Shown: positions 1-6,891 of the stretch, piece by piece | Layout of the letters: each line of letters opens with the position of its first letter | Numbering within the stretch: the first letter of the stretch is position 1 | Assembly: GCA_021786555.1 (NCBI GenBank) | Contig: JAJYNB010000299.1 | Coordinates: forward strand, 1-10,289 | Reading direction: 5' to 3' | Length of the DNA: 10,289 bases | DNA from: Bacillota bacterium | Lineage (GTDB): Bacteria; Bacillota; Desulfitobacteriia; Desulfitobacteriales; JAJXUE01 | Translations under genes and position numbers: made by a program | The notes under the pieces: generated by a model | The model's database searches: none | Told to the model about the DNA's origin: nothing | What the model saw: only the letters and a program-made list of their open reading frames with translations

Positions 1-1740
1 AATCTTGTCGAGCAAGCCGGATTCAATGCCTTTACCCTGGTCCTGAACAGCCAGAACCACATCATTGCCGTCGATGTAAGTTTTTATGGTCAGTTCCCCT
101 CCAGGCTGCATAGCTTCCAACCCGTTGCGGGCCAGATTAAGGATAACCTGTCTTATTTCCTTTTCGCTCAGAGGAAGGGCCGGCACCTGGGCCAGCTGAA
201 GTTTAAGGGTCTTGCTGGCAAACAGTGCGTCAGCTTCAATCAGGGGGGCAATAACATTCACTATCCGATTCAAATCTTGCGATTGCAGCTCTATGGCTTT
301 GTCTTTGGCCAGGGACAGGAATTCGCTGATAATCACGTTAGCCCTGTCAAGTTCCGAAATCATGATATCAAAATATTCCCTGTAACGCAGGAATTCCTCT
401 TTGTCAGTCAACAGTTGCAGAAAGCCGCGCACAGTGGTCATGGGATTGCGGATTTCGTGACCAATACCGGCGGCCATCTCTCCTACCAGATTGAGCCGCT
501 CCAACCGGGCAATATCCTTTTCCATACCCTTGCGCTCGGTGATGTCGCGGGCGATGGTGGAAACCCCTACGATGTCACCAGCCCCATCCTTGATTTGGGA
601 CATGGTCAAGGATACATTGATAGGCTTACCGTCCTTGGTCACACTCATTGCTTCGTATTGACTAATCCTCTCCCCTTGCTTTAAACGCTGCCTGATACGC
701 TCCACCTCTGCCTGGTTCCCCTCCGGAACCAGCAGTGAAATGTGGCGGCCAATGGCTTCCCCGGCTGTATAGCCAAAAATCTTTTCGGCGCCCGAATTCC
801 AGCTGATGATTTGCCCTTCCATCGAACCGATAATGGCGTCGCTGGAGGATTCCACAATATAGGCCATACGCAGGAGTCCTGCTTCGGCCGCCTTATGGCC
901 GGTTATTTCAGCCTGCAGAAGTTCATTGGCGATGCTTAACTGGCTGTTGCGCTCTTTAATCAATTCCAGCAATGGATTTAATTCGGGCAGGACTCCTCTG
1001 GTCAGGTCGCTGCTGTTGGTGGCCACCGCCCTGGAAAAGCTCTCCAGTTCCCGCTTAAGCCGGGAAAGAAACAGCCAGGACAGGATAAAGATCCCAATTA
1101 CCAATGCCCCTCCGGTCAGGATAATCTTACTGGCCTGGGCCAGGGCAGCAGCATAGATGTCGCCGGTCTTTATATTGACCCAGCTGTAGCCAATAATCCG
1201 GCCGCGGTAATACATGGGGTAACTCAAGGCCAAAACGCGGGCCCCCGGCCAGTTCAGGGACTGGTTGTCCGTAAATAGTTCAGGCTTCCCCGTGGCATAG
1301 GGCTCAAAATACTGGTTCGTGTGGGACTTAGCCGCCTCCGGGGGCGGCTCAGGGGACGGGGCAGCGGCCACTACCCTATCCAAATCAACACAATAATATC
1401 CCAGTCCCACATCAGGATGTTCCAGGGAGATCTTGTCCAGAATGGGCTGCAGGGCAGCGTTCAGCACCTGGGATTGTTCCTGCTGCGGCCTGCCCGATGC
1501 CCCCCGACCGTCCAATATGTTCTGAAACGAGCCGTAAAGGGCTTCAAACTGCAAATCCATTTCTGAAGCCACGCTGAACAGCTGCTCGATCCTTTTCTGC
1601 CGCTCCAATTGAAAAAATTGCGCATAGGTCAGCAGGGATAGGGCTGTAACTGGCACGACCAGCAAAAAAGCTATCCACAGGTAGATTCGTTTGGTAATTT
1701 GGAGCGGGAAAAACTTCCTGCGCAATTTAGCCAAGAACAA
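1..1740 (-). CDS. Membrane-bound PAS sensor histidine kinase (3' end outside window)
   Basis: This is an inner-membrane sensor kinase that would autophosphorylate on histidine and pass phosphate to a response regulator not present here. The 580 visible residues read: membrane segment about 19-39; extracytoplasmic sensor about 40-202 with a GLGYY motif near 112, a type common in Peptococcaceae kinases; membrane segment about 203-224; helical linker; PAS domain about 290-405; HisKA with the phospho-acceptor H428 in GHEIRNPMTT; and the start of the HATPase domain with N-box N539 and the DQGKG motif at D567. The rest of the ATPase domain lies beyond base 1. I chose the TTG start at 1740 because AGAAGGTG lies 5 bases upstream; a GTG further upstream in frame (about 1788) lacks such a site. 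A consensus TATAAT lies 34 bases upstream, so the gene is probably transcribed separately from the operon before it. No HAMP domain is obvious. The family call is firm; the ligand is unknown. Confidence 0.93.
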   Translation of the reverse strand, partial: MFLAKLRRKFFPLQITKRIYLWIAFLLVVPVTALSLLTYAQFFQLERQKRIEQLFSVASEMDLQFEALYGSFQNILDGRGASGRPQQEQSQVLNAALQPILDKISLEHPDVGLGYYCVDLDRVVAAAPSPEPPPEAAKSHTNQYFEPYATGKPELFTDNQSLNWPGARVLALSYPMYYRGRIIGYSWVNIKTGDIYAAALAQASKIILTGGALVIGIFILSWLFLSRLKRELESFSRAVATNSSDLTRGVLPELNPLLELIKERNSQLSIANELLQAEITGHKAAEAGLLRMAYIVESSSDAIIGSMEGQIISWNSGAEKIFGYTAGEAIGRHISLLVPEGNQAEVERIRQRLKQGERISQYEAMSVTKDGKPINVSLTMSQIKDGAGDIVGVSTIARDITERKGMEKDIARLERLNLVGEMAAGIGHEIRNPMTTVRGFLQLLTDKEEFLRYREYFDIMISELDRANVIISEFLSLAKDKAIELQSQDLNRIVNVIAPLIEADALFASKTLKLQLAQVPALPLSEKEIRQVILNLARNGLEAMQPGGELTIKTYIDGNDVVLAVQDQGKGIESGLLDKI

Positions 1741-1774
1741 CTTGACACCTTCTTTAGAATCCTGTCGCAATAAA

Positions 1775-1780
1775 ATTATA
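1775..1780 (-). promoter_or_regulatory. Probable -10 element of the histidine kinase promoter
   Basis: Minus-strand TATAAT, a perfect -10 hexamer, lies 34 bases upstream of the TTG start. No good -35 is seen at 17 bases; the best TTGACA-like hexamer (TCGACA) is 22 bases away, which is too far. The rest of the 102-base gap has a weak 4-bp stem (TCGT/ACGA) followed by TTTTT that might end the upstream operon, but it is too short to call as a terminator. Confidence 0.4.
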
Positions 1781-1842
1781 ATCCACACGTATTCAAAAAT
1801 CGTGTCGAAGTCTGGGACGAGCGTAAACTTTTTTTGCAAAGA

Positions 1843-3099
1843 TCACTCAAATTGGAAAGACTTTTCCACCGCCTGGTAGCCAAAGCCGCGCCTGGAGCGG
1901 ATAAAGCGGGGTTCTGAGGCTTTGTCGCCAAGCTTGCGCCGGATGTTCTTAATGTGGCTTTCCACATCGGTTCCCGGGACCGGCTCCCCTGGATAGGCGG
2001 CGCCGGCCAGGCTGTCCCGGCTGACCACCCCCGGCCAGTGGAGCAGGAGATGCTCCAGGATGCGAAATTCCACCGTGGTCAGGTGGATGGGGTTCCCATC
2101 CAGGCGGACTTGTTTGGCTATGCGGCAAACACGCAGGCCGGAGCCGGGCCTTTGGCCCCCGTGCTCCTGCCTGCCGGGCCAGAGTGCCGGATCCTCAGCC
2201 ACCATCTGCCCAAAGACGGCTGTGTCCCCGCGGCCGGGGGTGCGGTCCGCCTGGCTGAGCCAATCTTCTACAACCCGCCGGAAAATAGAGTTGCGCACCA
2301 GCAGGCGTCCTTCCGACTCCCGGGCCAGGCCTAAAAGTTTGAGCCGCCGGGCTTGCCTGTAATCGGTCCACACCCCCGCTTGATACCCCATCAAAAGCTC
2401 TGGCGACAATTGCAGGCGCAGGCTGCGCAGCAGGGGAATTTCCCGCCGGGCCATCCTATCTCCCGCCCGGGCCGGGTCAAGCCCTAAGGGAAGTTCCTGA
2501 CGGGCCAGGTAGCTGGTCAGCCAGGGATGACCGGAAGCCAAAGCCCAGATTGTTTCCCAATCCTCATCACCCGCCAGAAAAGCCGCCTCATCCCGGGTAA
2601 AATCGGACAGGAACAATTCGTCCAGCGTGTTGAGGCAGGAATTGGCGCCGCTGCTCAACTGCCGCAAGTCCCTGCTCGAAGCCAACACCATGCGCAGGTT
2701 CTGCAGGGCGGGAAAGAACCTGCTTTCACTATGCAGGGCAGCAACCATGTTGAAGAACGGTCCGGCAACATCGGAGGCAAGGGCCCCGGCGTCATCCAGC
2801 AAGAGCACGCGGCGCCCCCCGCTCCCCGCCAGGAACCGCCGCAGTTCCAGGGCGGTCCCCACCTGGACTCCCGGAGCCATAACACCCGCCACGTAGCTGT
2901 ATAACCCGGCCAAGTCCAGCCCGGCGCATGCCCTAAGATTAATATAGATAACCCGGTAAGTGGACCGTAGAAACCGTTCCAATTGAGCCAGAAACACCGT
3001 CTTGCCGCTCCCTGCGGCAGCATACACCGCCCACCACCGCCCCGATTCCAACCCCTGGGCCAGTTCCTCCAACTCCCGGCGCCTTATTACCTCATTCAT
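1843..3099 (-). CDS. P-loop ATPase fused to OmpR/PhoB-type winged-helix DNA-binding domain
   Basis: This is the last gene of the three-gene operon and encodes 418 residues. The N-terminal half is a P-loop ATPase with Walker A AAAGSGKT (27-34) and Walker B VLLLDD (98-103), of the STAND/AAA type seen in signalling proteins. Residues about 325-411 form a typical Trans_reg_C winged helix: LTTVEFRILEHLL, then SHIKNIRRKLGD, then RSRRGFGYQ at the C-terminus. There is no phospho-receiver domain, so any DNA binding would be governed by the ATPase part and not by a kinase; this is inference. The ATG at 3099 overlaps the stop of the preceding gene as ATGA, which argues for translational coupling and against a longer frame starting at 3249, whose extra 50 residues only mirror the preceding gene in another frame. 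Targets are unknown. It may regulate its own operon or be a DNA-engaging subunit. Confidence 0.88.
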   Translation of the reverse strand: MNEVIRRRELEELAQGLESGRWWAVYAAAGSGKTVFLAQLERFLRSTYRVIYINLRACAGLDLAGLYSYVAGVMAPGVQVGTALELRRFLAGSGGRRVLLLDDAGALASDVAGPFFNMVAALHSESRFFPALQNLRMVLASSRDLRQLSSGANSCLNTLDELFLSDFTRDEAAFLAGDEDWETIWALASGHPWLTSYLARQELPLGLDPARAGDRMARREIPLLRSLRLQLSPELLMGYQAGVWTDYRQARRLKLLGLARESEGRLLVRNSIFRRVVEDWLSQADRTPGRGDTAVFGQMVAEDPALWPGRQEHGGQRPGSGLRVCRIAKQVRLDGNPIHLTTVEFRILEHLLLHWPGVVSRDSLAGAAYPGEPVPGTDVESHIKNIRRKLGDKASEPRFIRSRRGFGYQAVEKSFQFE

Positions 3100-4055
3100 C
3101 CGTCTGACACCCTGCCCTCCTCCTCGCCGCCGGCCCGTTGGGCCGCCATAACAACCATTGTTTCGGTGATTTGCCGCCTTTCCTGCCCCATCAGTTCCAG
3201 GACTTGGCTGGCCAGGTACTGCAGGCGGCGCGGGTTGCCGGCGGCGCAAGCTAAAAGCAAAGCTTTTGTTTTAGCTCCCAGGCTGAACCCGCTTATTTTT
3301 TCCAGAGGCAGGAGGAGATCTGCCAGGCCGCGGGGCGCGGGGAGCATATAGTTTGGCCCTGTGCCTTTAACCGGCTGGTGCACCGCCGCCCGCCAGCCGG
3401 TTCCCCGCCGGTTGAGAGAGTTCAGCAGTCCTGGGGTCCTGGGGTCATGGAACAGTCCGTCCATTTCATCCAAAAACAGGATCCCTCCCCGCTCTCCCTG
3501 GTCTGTGATTCCTCCGATGAGCCGCCGCAGCTCCGCAAAGGTGTAGGCCTGGCAGCAGAGAAACCTGGCCCCGGCCTGATGTGCCGCCCGCGCGAACAGG
3601 CTGGTCTTGCCCATGCCCGACCCGCCCACAAGCACCAGGGCAGGAATGGGACTCAGCAGCAGGGATAAATCCTCCTCCCTGCCCACAAACAACCCCTGAC
3701 CGGCCCCCAGGCAGGCATAGGGGGAAAACCGTGATGGCGGACTTGCAGCTAAGAGCAGTTCCAGCAGGGCTTCAACCGGGCGATCCGACTCCTTTAATAC
3801 TTGCCAATCCCTCCAGGGCAGCAGGGCTGGGGGCAGCCCATCCCGGAATCTGCACACCAAACCGGGCTGCCAGGCCTCAACCCTGCAGGACAGGCGCCCT
3901 GGGCCAAAAAGTTGCGGCAGCAGCACCTGTCCGCTGTCCCAGACCCTGAGGCCTGCCCTGGAAAATACATTGATTATCTCGGCCAGGGCTTCACGGCCCA
4001 GCTTCCAGTCAAGGGGCCAATTGGCCATAACGCCTGGCCCGCCGTTTGAAGGCAT
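3096..4055 (-). CDS. AAA ATPase, ORC/STAND-like (AAA_16 type), function unknown
   Basis: This is the middle gene of the operon, 319 residues. A non-conserved N-terminal region of about 120 residues precedes an ATPase domain that opens with a FVGREEDL motif (123-130), typical of ORC/Cdc6-like and STAND ATPases. Walker A is GGSGMGKTS (144-152) and Walker B is ILFLDEMD (192-199). A sensor-2-like GNPRRLQYL lies near 273-281. No membrane segment or nuclease motif is seen. The ATG at 4055 has GGAGGG 8 bases upstream inside the preceding gene, giving a 47-base overlap; the internal ATG at 4028 has a weaker site. Its stop overlaps the start of the next gene by 4 bases. The overlaps on both sides suggest the three proteins are made together and act together. 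The specific role is unknown; it could be a regulatory or loading ATPase for the SMC-like protein. Confidence 0.87.
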   Translation of the reverse strand: MPSNGGPGVMANWPLDWKLGREALAEIINVFSRAGLRVWDSGQVLLPQLFGPGRLSCRVEAWQPGLVCRFRDGLPPALLPWRDWQVLKESDRPVEALLELLLAASPPSRFSPYACLGAGQGLFVGREEDLSLLLSPIPALVLVGGSGMGKTSLFARAAHQAGARFLCCQAYTFAELRRLIGGITDQGERGGILFLDEMDGLFHDPRTPGLLNSLNRRGTGWRAAVHQPVKGTGPNYMLPAPRGLADLLLPLEKISGFSLGAKTKALLLACAAGNPRRLQYLASQVLELMGQERRQITETMVVMAAQRAGGEEEGRVSDG

Positions 4056-6459
4056 CTTTGCCGCCCTCCATTATCTCCTGAATCAAGTCCTTTACCCGTG
4101 TATTTTCTATGGCGCCCTGGGCTCTCACCCAACCGCGCCTGCCATCGGATTCCAGGATAAAGTTCTGCTCAGCGTCGGCCAGGACCGGAATGTTAGGGTT
4201 ATGCGTGGCGAAGATAAACTGCCGCCCGTGCTTCATTTCCCGCAGCCTGGTGACAAGGGTTGAACAGACATAGGCATTGTCCAGATTGTCTTCCGGTTGG
4301 TCTATAACCAGAGGTCCTTTAGCAGCCAGGAGGAGAACCGGCAGCAGGGCGGTACAGCGCTGCCCTGTGGAAAGCTGCGGCCCGGCCTTCTCTTCCGTTC
4401 CCACCTGTAAACATATCCGCACCAGATCAGTCACAGGCAGGGTTTCCAGGTGCTGCAGAGCTTTTCGGCCGCCCAGCAAGACAGTTATACGGCGGCAGCG
4501 CTCCGGGGCAAGCCCGGAAAGGCGGATCAGGCCCGCTGTGTCCCCGCAGGCTGTTAATTCGCGCAATTGGGCAGGCTGTACCTTTTCCGCCAGGGCCCGG
4601 ACTGTCCCCAGGCCCAAATCTCCCAGCCAGCGGCCCAGGAAGTCGCGGTAGGGAAGGGATAATCCCGCTTTTACAATGTCCAGCCTCACCCCGGGGCTTA
4701 AAACCGCGTTAATCCTTTGAGCTGCAGCCAGGCGGGCGTTAAAGATTCCCTCCCCCAGGCTTGTCCAATTCTGCAAAAGCTGCCTGCGTGACCTTTCCAG
4801 GCCGTTTAATTCACACTCCAGCTGAGCCAGCCGGTCCGCCAGCGGTTCCAGACGGACCAGTTCCGACTGGATGCGCTGCCGCTCCCTGACCAGCTCCCTC
4901 ACCCGGGAGTCGGCACAGCCCCCCAGCAGGGAACGGTATTCTTCTTCCAGCTGCCTGTGCCGTTCCTCTGCTGCCTGGGCATAACCGGCAAGGTCCTTTT
5001 CCGCTTCCTCCCACAGCGTCACCAACCGGTCTGCAGCTGCGGCGGTCCGTTTCAGGGGTTCGGCCAAAATTTCCCACCCTTTGTCCCTGCCGTAGGGAAG
5101 TTGGCGCAAGACCCTCTTATGTTGGCGCACCACCTCCTGCATCGCTGCCAGTGTCTGAAGCTCCCTGTCCCTTGATGTTAACCTGGCTTGAATTTCAGCC
5201 AGGGGGTAGGACTGGAGTTCAGCCAACCTCTGGAGTAAAACCTCCTTACCCTCCAGCTGCTCCTGCAGTTCAACCAGACAGTCGTCCAGTTCTTCCAGTC
5301 TGGCCCCGTTTTCCGCCAAGGCCTGCCCAAGGCTGTTATGCTCTCTGATAAGCTGGGCTGAATCCCACAGGCTGTCCAACAGCCGGAGCTGGAATCCGGG
5401 TTCCAGCATAACCCGTTCAATCTCCCCCTGACCAAAAAACAGGCTGTGAGCCCCGGAATCGGACTTTACCGGCCGCCCCAGGCTGTCAAAGGCTTTGCCC
5501 GGCTCATGGGCCCGGCGGCGCAGGGAATAGTGCTCGCCGGCTTCATCCAGGATATCCACTTGCACTTCCCCCGACCCCAGCAGTTGATTAATTCCCTCTC
5601 CGGCCGGCATGCCCAAAGCAAAGGACAGCAGTTTTAGCAGGGTGGTTTTACCCGTTCCGCGGGCGCCGATGAGGCAGTTCAGGCCTGGATTAAACAGGAA
5701 TTCCTGGTCGGCCAGAAAACCGCCGCTTACCCGCAGGCTGAGGATGCGGGGATAACGCGGGGCCTTGGACCCCGTCCCCTGGGCAACCCGCGCCTTGGGG
5801 TCCTGCAGGGCAAACTTCAAACTGGCAAAGTCCAGCCTTTCCATTTTGATCAGGGTAGAAGCTCTTCCTATCTCCTGCGGCCGCTGGGCATTGCTGCCCC
5901 AGATTCCTGCCTGTTCCCACCCCGGGTCCCCGCCGCCCAAATCGAGCAGCGAGGCCGGCCAGTCCAAACCCTGGATATACCCCCGCTGGTTGAGGTCCAC
6001 ACCTGCCATAATACCCTCAGGGCTTCCCGGTTCGGTCCAGAGCACAATACCATCGAATTTCGCCACAACCCGAGCAATGCTGTTCAGTGAAGAGGTCAGG
6101 ACGAAACCTTCGTCCCCGCGCGCCTCCGGCTTCACTCCAATTTCCCACAAAAACAGCATCAGTTCCTCTGGGCTCTGGTCCGGGTCCAGGAGCACCAGCA
6201 TGCGGATACCGCCGTAACCGGCCGGAACTTTTAACTCCACACCGGGAAACAGGACAGGCCCCTTTCCTTCCCTGAATTCCAGTAAGTGGAGGTACCCCTC
6301 AAAAGTGTTGTGGTCCGCTACAACCATAAAATCCAAACCATTTGCCGCACCCAACAGGTCCTGCGCCGATACACCGCTTTCCTGGTAACAGCGGGAAAAA
6401 GGGGTATGGACGTGAAAATCTCCTCTGTACCAGTCCAAACCGCCAAAACTCAGGCCCAT
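4009..6459 (-). CDS. PHP domain - SMC/RecN-like ABC ATPase fusion (TrlF-like)
   Basis: This is the first and largest gene of the operon, 816 residues. Residues 1 to about 205 are a PHP (polymerase and histidinol phosphatase) domain with HVHTPFS (16-22), ADHN (48-51) and GVEL (73-76). Residues about 237-816 are an SMC/RecN-like ATPase: Walker A GARGTGKTT (265-273), Q-loop near Q344, a glutamate-rich coiled coil about 375-560, ABC signature LSTGQ (696-700), Walker B VIDQPEDNLDN (718-728) and a switch histidine in ATHN (H753). The DQPEDNLDN form is usual for TrlF and related ATPases. PHP-SMC fusions are known from prokaryotic conflict and DNA-repair contexts, but their activity is poorly defined. 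The usual later PHP motifs look eroded: SNAQ (189-192) stands where SDAH is expected, and no histidine is seen in the middle motif. The ATG at 6459 has GGAGTG 7 bases upstream and two LexA-like boxes just beyond. The fusion is certain from sequence; the biological role is inferred. Confidence 0.93.
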   Translation of the reverse strand: MGLSFGGLDWYRGDFHVHTPFSRCYQESGVSAQDLLGAANGLDFMVVADHNTFEGYLHLLEFREGKGPVLFPGVELKVPAGYGGIRMLVLLDPDQSPEELMLFLWEIGVKPEARGDEGFVLTSSLNSIARVVAKFDGIVLWTEPGSPEGIMAGVDLNQRGYIQGLDWPASLLDLGGGDPGWEQAGIWGSNAQRPQEIGRASTLIKMERLDFASLKFALQDPKARVAQGTGSKAPRYPRILSLRVSGGFLADQEFLFNPGLNCLIGARGTGKTTLLKLLSFALGMPAGEGINQLLGSGEVQVDILDEAGEHYSLRRRAHEPGKAFDSLGRPVKSDSGAHSLFFGQGEIERVMLEPGFQLRLLDSLWDSAQLIREHNSLGQALAENGARLEELDDCLVELQEQLEGKEVLLQRLAELQSYPLAEIQARLTSRDRELQTLAAMQEVVRQHKRVLRQLPYGRDKGWEILAEPLKRTAAAADRLVTLWEEAEKDLAGYAQAAEERHRQLEEEYRSLLGGCADSRVRELVRERQRIQSELVRLEPLADRLAQLECELNGLERSRRQLLQNWTSLGEGIFNARLAAAQRINAVLSPGVRLDIVKAGLSLPYRDFLGRWLGDLGLGTVRALAEKVQPAQLRELTACGDTAGLIRLSGLAPERCRRITVLLGGRKALQHLETLPVTDLVRICLQVGTEEKAGPQLSTGQRCTALLPVLLLAAKGPLVIDQPEDNLDNAYVCSTLVTRLREMKHGRQFIFATHNPNIPVLADAEQNFILESDGRRGWVRAQGAIENTRVKDLIQEIMEGGKDAFKRRARRYGQLAP

Positions 6460-6469
6460 ATAATCACTC

Positions 6470-6483
6470 CAAACACATGTTCT
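6470..6483 (-). promoter_or_regulatory. LexA (SOS) box, proximal site of a pair
   Basis: The minus-strand 14-mer AGAACATGTGTTTG matches the Gram-positive LexA consensus CGAACRNRYGTTYG at 13 of 14 positions; only the first base differs. It ends 10 bases before the ATG of the PHP-SMC gene and partly covers its ribosome binding site. LexA bound here would block expression until DNA damage triggers LexA self-cleavage. The match is seen directly; the function is inferred. Confidence 0.72.
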
Positions 6484-6485
6484 CT

Positions 6486-6499
6486 AAAACATATGTTTG
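6486..6499 (-). promoter_or_regulatory. LexA (SOS) box, distal site of a pair
   Basis: The minus-strand 14-mer CAAACATATGTTTT matches CGAACRNRYGTTYG at 12 of 14 positions, and its 10-bp core AACATATGTT is a perfect palindrome. Its centre is 16 bp from that of the proximal box, about one and a half helical turns. The TATGTT inside it is the best -10 candidate for the operon, with TTTTCC 16 bases further upstream as a poor -35, so the repressor site and the promoter would overlap. Confidence 0.62.
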
Positions 6500-6550
6500 C
6501 TACTGAGTTGGAAAATCCTGCTTGTTAGGAAATAATTTTCGGTTAGGAAT

Positions 6551-6617
6551 TCAGGAGTCAGAATTCAGAATGCTTTGAGACGTAAACCGGTCTCTCATTC
6601 TGACCCAAACTCCTGAC
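6551..6617. repeat. 67-bp hairpin repeat, copy 1
   Basis: This copy is identical over 67 bases to positions 6750-6816. It is an interrupted inverted repeat with three nested pairs: TCAGGAGT (6551-6558) with ACTCCTGA (6609-6616), CAGAAT (6566-6571) with ATTCTG (6597-6602), and GAGAC (6577-6581) with GTCTC (6590-6594). As RNA or single-stranded DNA it would fold into a long hairpin with internal loops. Confidence 0.85.
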
Positions 6618-6633
6618 TCCTGAATAGGATAAC

Positions 6634-6651
6634 AGGGACGGTTCTTCCGTC
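6634..6651. repeat. Small GGACGG hairpin
   Basis: GGGACGG, a short loop and CCGTCC form a small inverted repeat between the two 67-bp copies. It shares the GGGACGG core with the hairpins upstream of lgt (9188-9314), so it probably belongs to the same dispersed family. Confidence 0.55.
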
Positions 6652-6686
6652 CTAGCAAATCTTGATGAATTCTGTCGGTTGACAGG

Positions 6687-6715
6687 AGTGTCAAGGGGAC
6701 TGTCCCCCTGACACT
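6687..6715. repeat. 29-bp GGGGAC-T-GTCCCC hairpin, copy 1
   Basis: A nearly perfect inverted repeat: AGTGTCA pairs with TGACACT, then GGGGAC pairs with GTCCCC around a single T. The same 29 bases recur at 6834-6862. There is no T-run, so it is not a standard intrinsic terminator. The last part is also included in a 21-bp tandem duplication (6703-6744). Confidence 0.85.
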
Positions 6716-6749
6716 GGGAATTCTCCCCCTGACACTGGGAATTCAGGAG

Positions 6750-6816
6750 TCAGGAGTCAGAATTCAGAATGCTTTGAGACGTAAACCGGTCTCTCATTCT
6801 GACCCAAACTCCTGAC
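6750..6816. repeat. 67-bp hairpin repeat, copy 2
   Basis: Exact second copy of 6551-6617, offset by 199 bases in the same orientation, with the same three nested stems. It is preceded by four 7-bp units (AATTCAG, GAGTCAG, GAGTCAG, AATTCAG at 6740-6767), the second to fourth of which overlap its left end. Confidence 0.85.
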
Positions 6817-6833
6817 CAAAAGGCTTAGCCGGG

Positions 6834-6862
6834 AGTGTCAAGGGGACTGTCCCCCTGACACT
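6834..6862. repeat. 29-bp GGGGAC-T-GTCCCC hairpin, copy 2
   Basis: Identical to the 29 bases at 6687-6715. It lies 30 bases downstream (on the minus strand) of the stop codon of the 98-residue gene, so it could slow transcription or protect the 3' end of that transcript. It lacks a T-run on either strand. Confidence 0.85.
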
Positions 6863-6891
6863 CCTGACTTCTGAATTCTGACTTCTGAATT

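Noticed and set aside
1791..1822. Terminator at the end of the three-gene operon
   Set aside because: The only stem is 4 bp (TCGT/ACGA) before TTTTT, too weak to support.
3100..3249. A 50-residue N-terminal extension of the winged-helix ATPase
   Set aside because: It lies entirely within the preceding gene in another frame, is Pro/Arg/Gly-rich, and the ATGA overlap start at 3099 is a standard arrangement.
2527..3949. Several plus-strand frames of 96-125 residues across the operon
   Set aside because: They oppose genes with clear ATPase motifs, are proline- and arginine-rich, and are what a GC-rich gene throws on its other strand.
4009..6459. DNA polymerase III alpha or histidinol phosphatase, suggested by the PHP motifs
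   Set aside because: The rest of the protein is an SMC/RecN-like ATPase with coiled coil, with no polymerase region and a far greater length than a histidinol phosphatase.
6687..6862. Intrinsic terminators at the GGGGAC hairpins
   Set aside because: The stems are strong but no T-run follows on either strand, so I list them as repeats.
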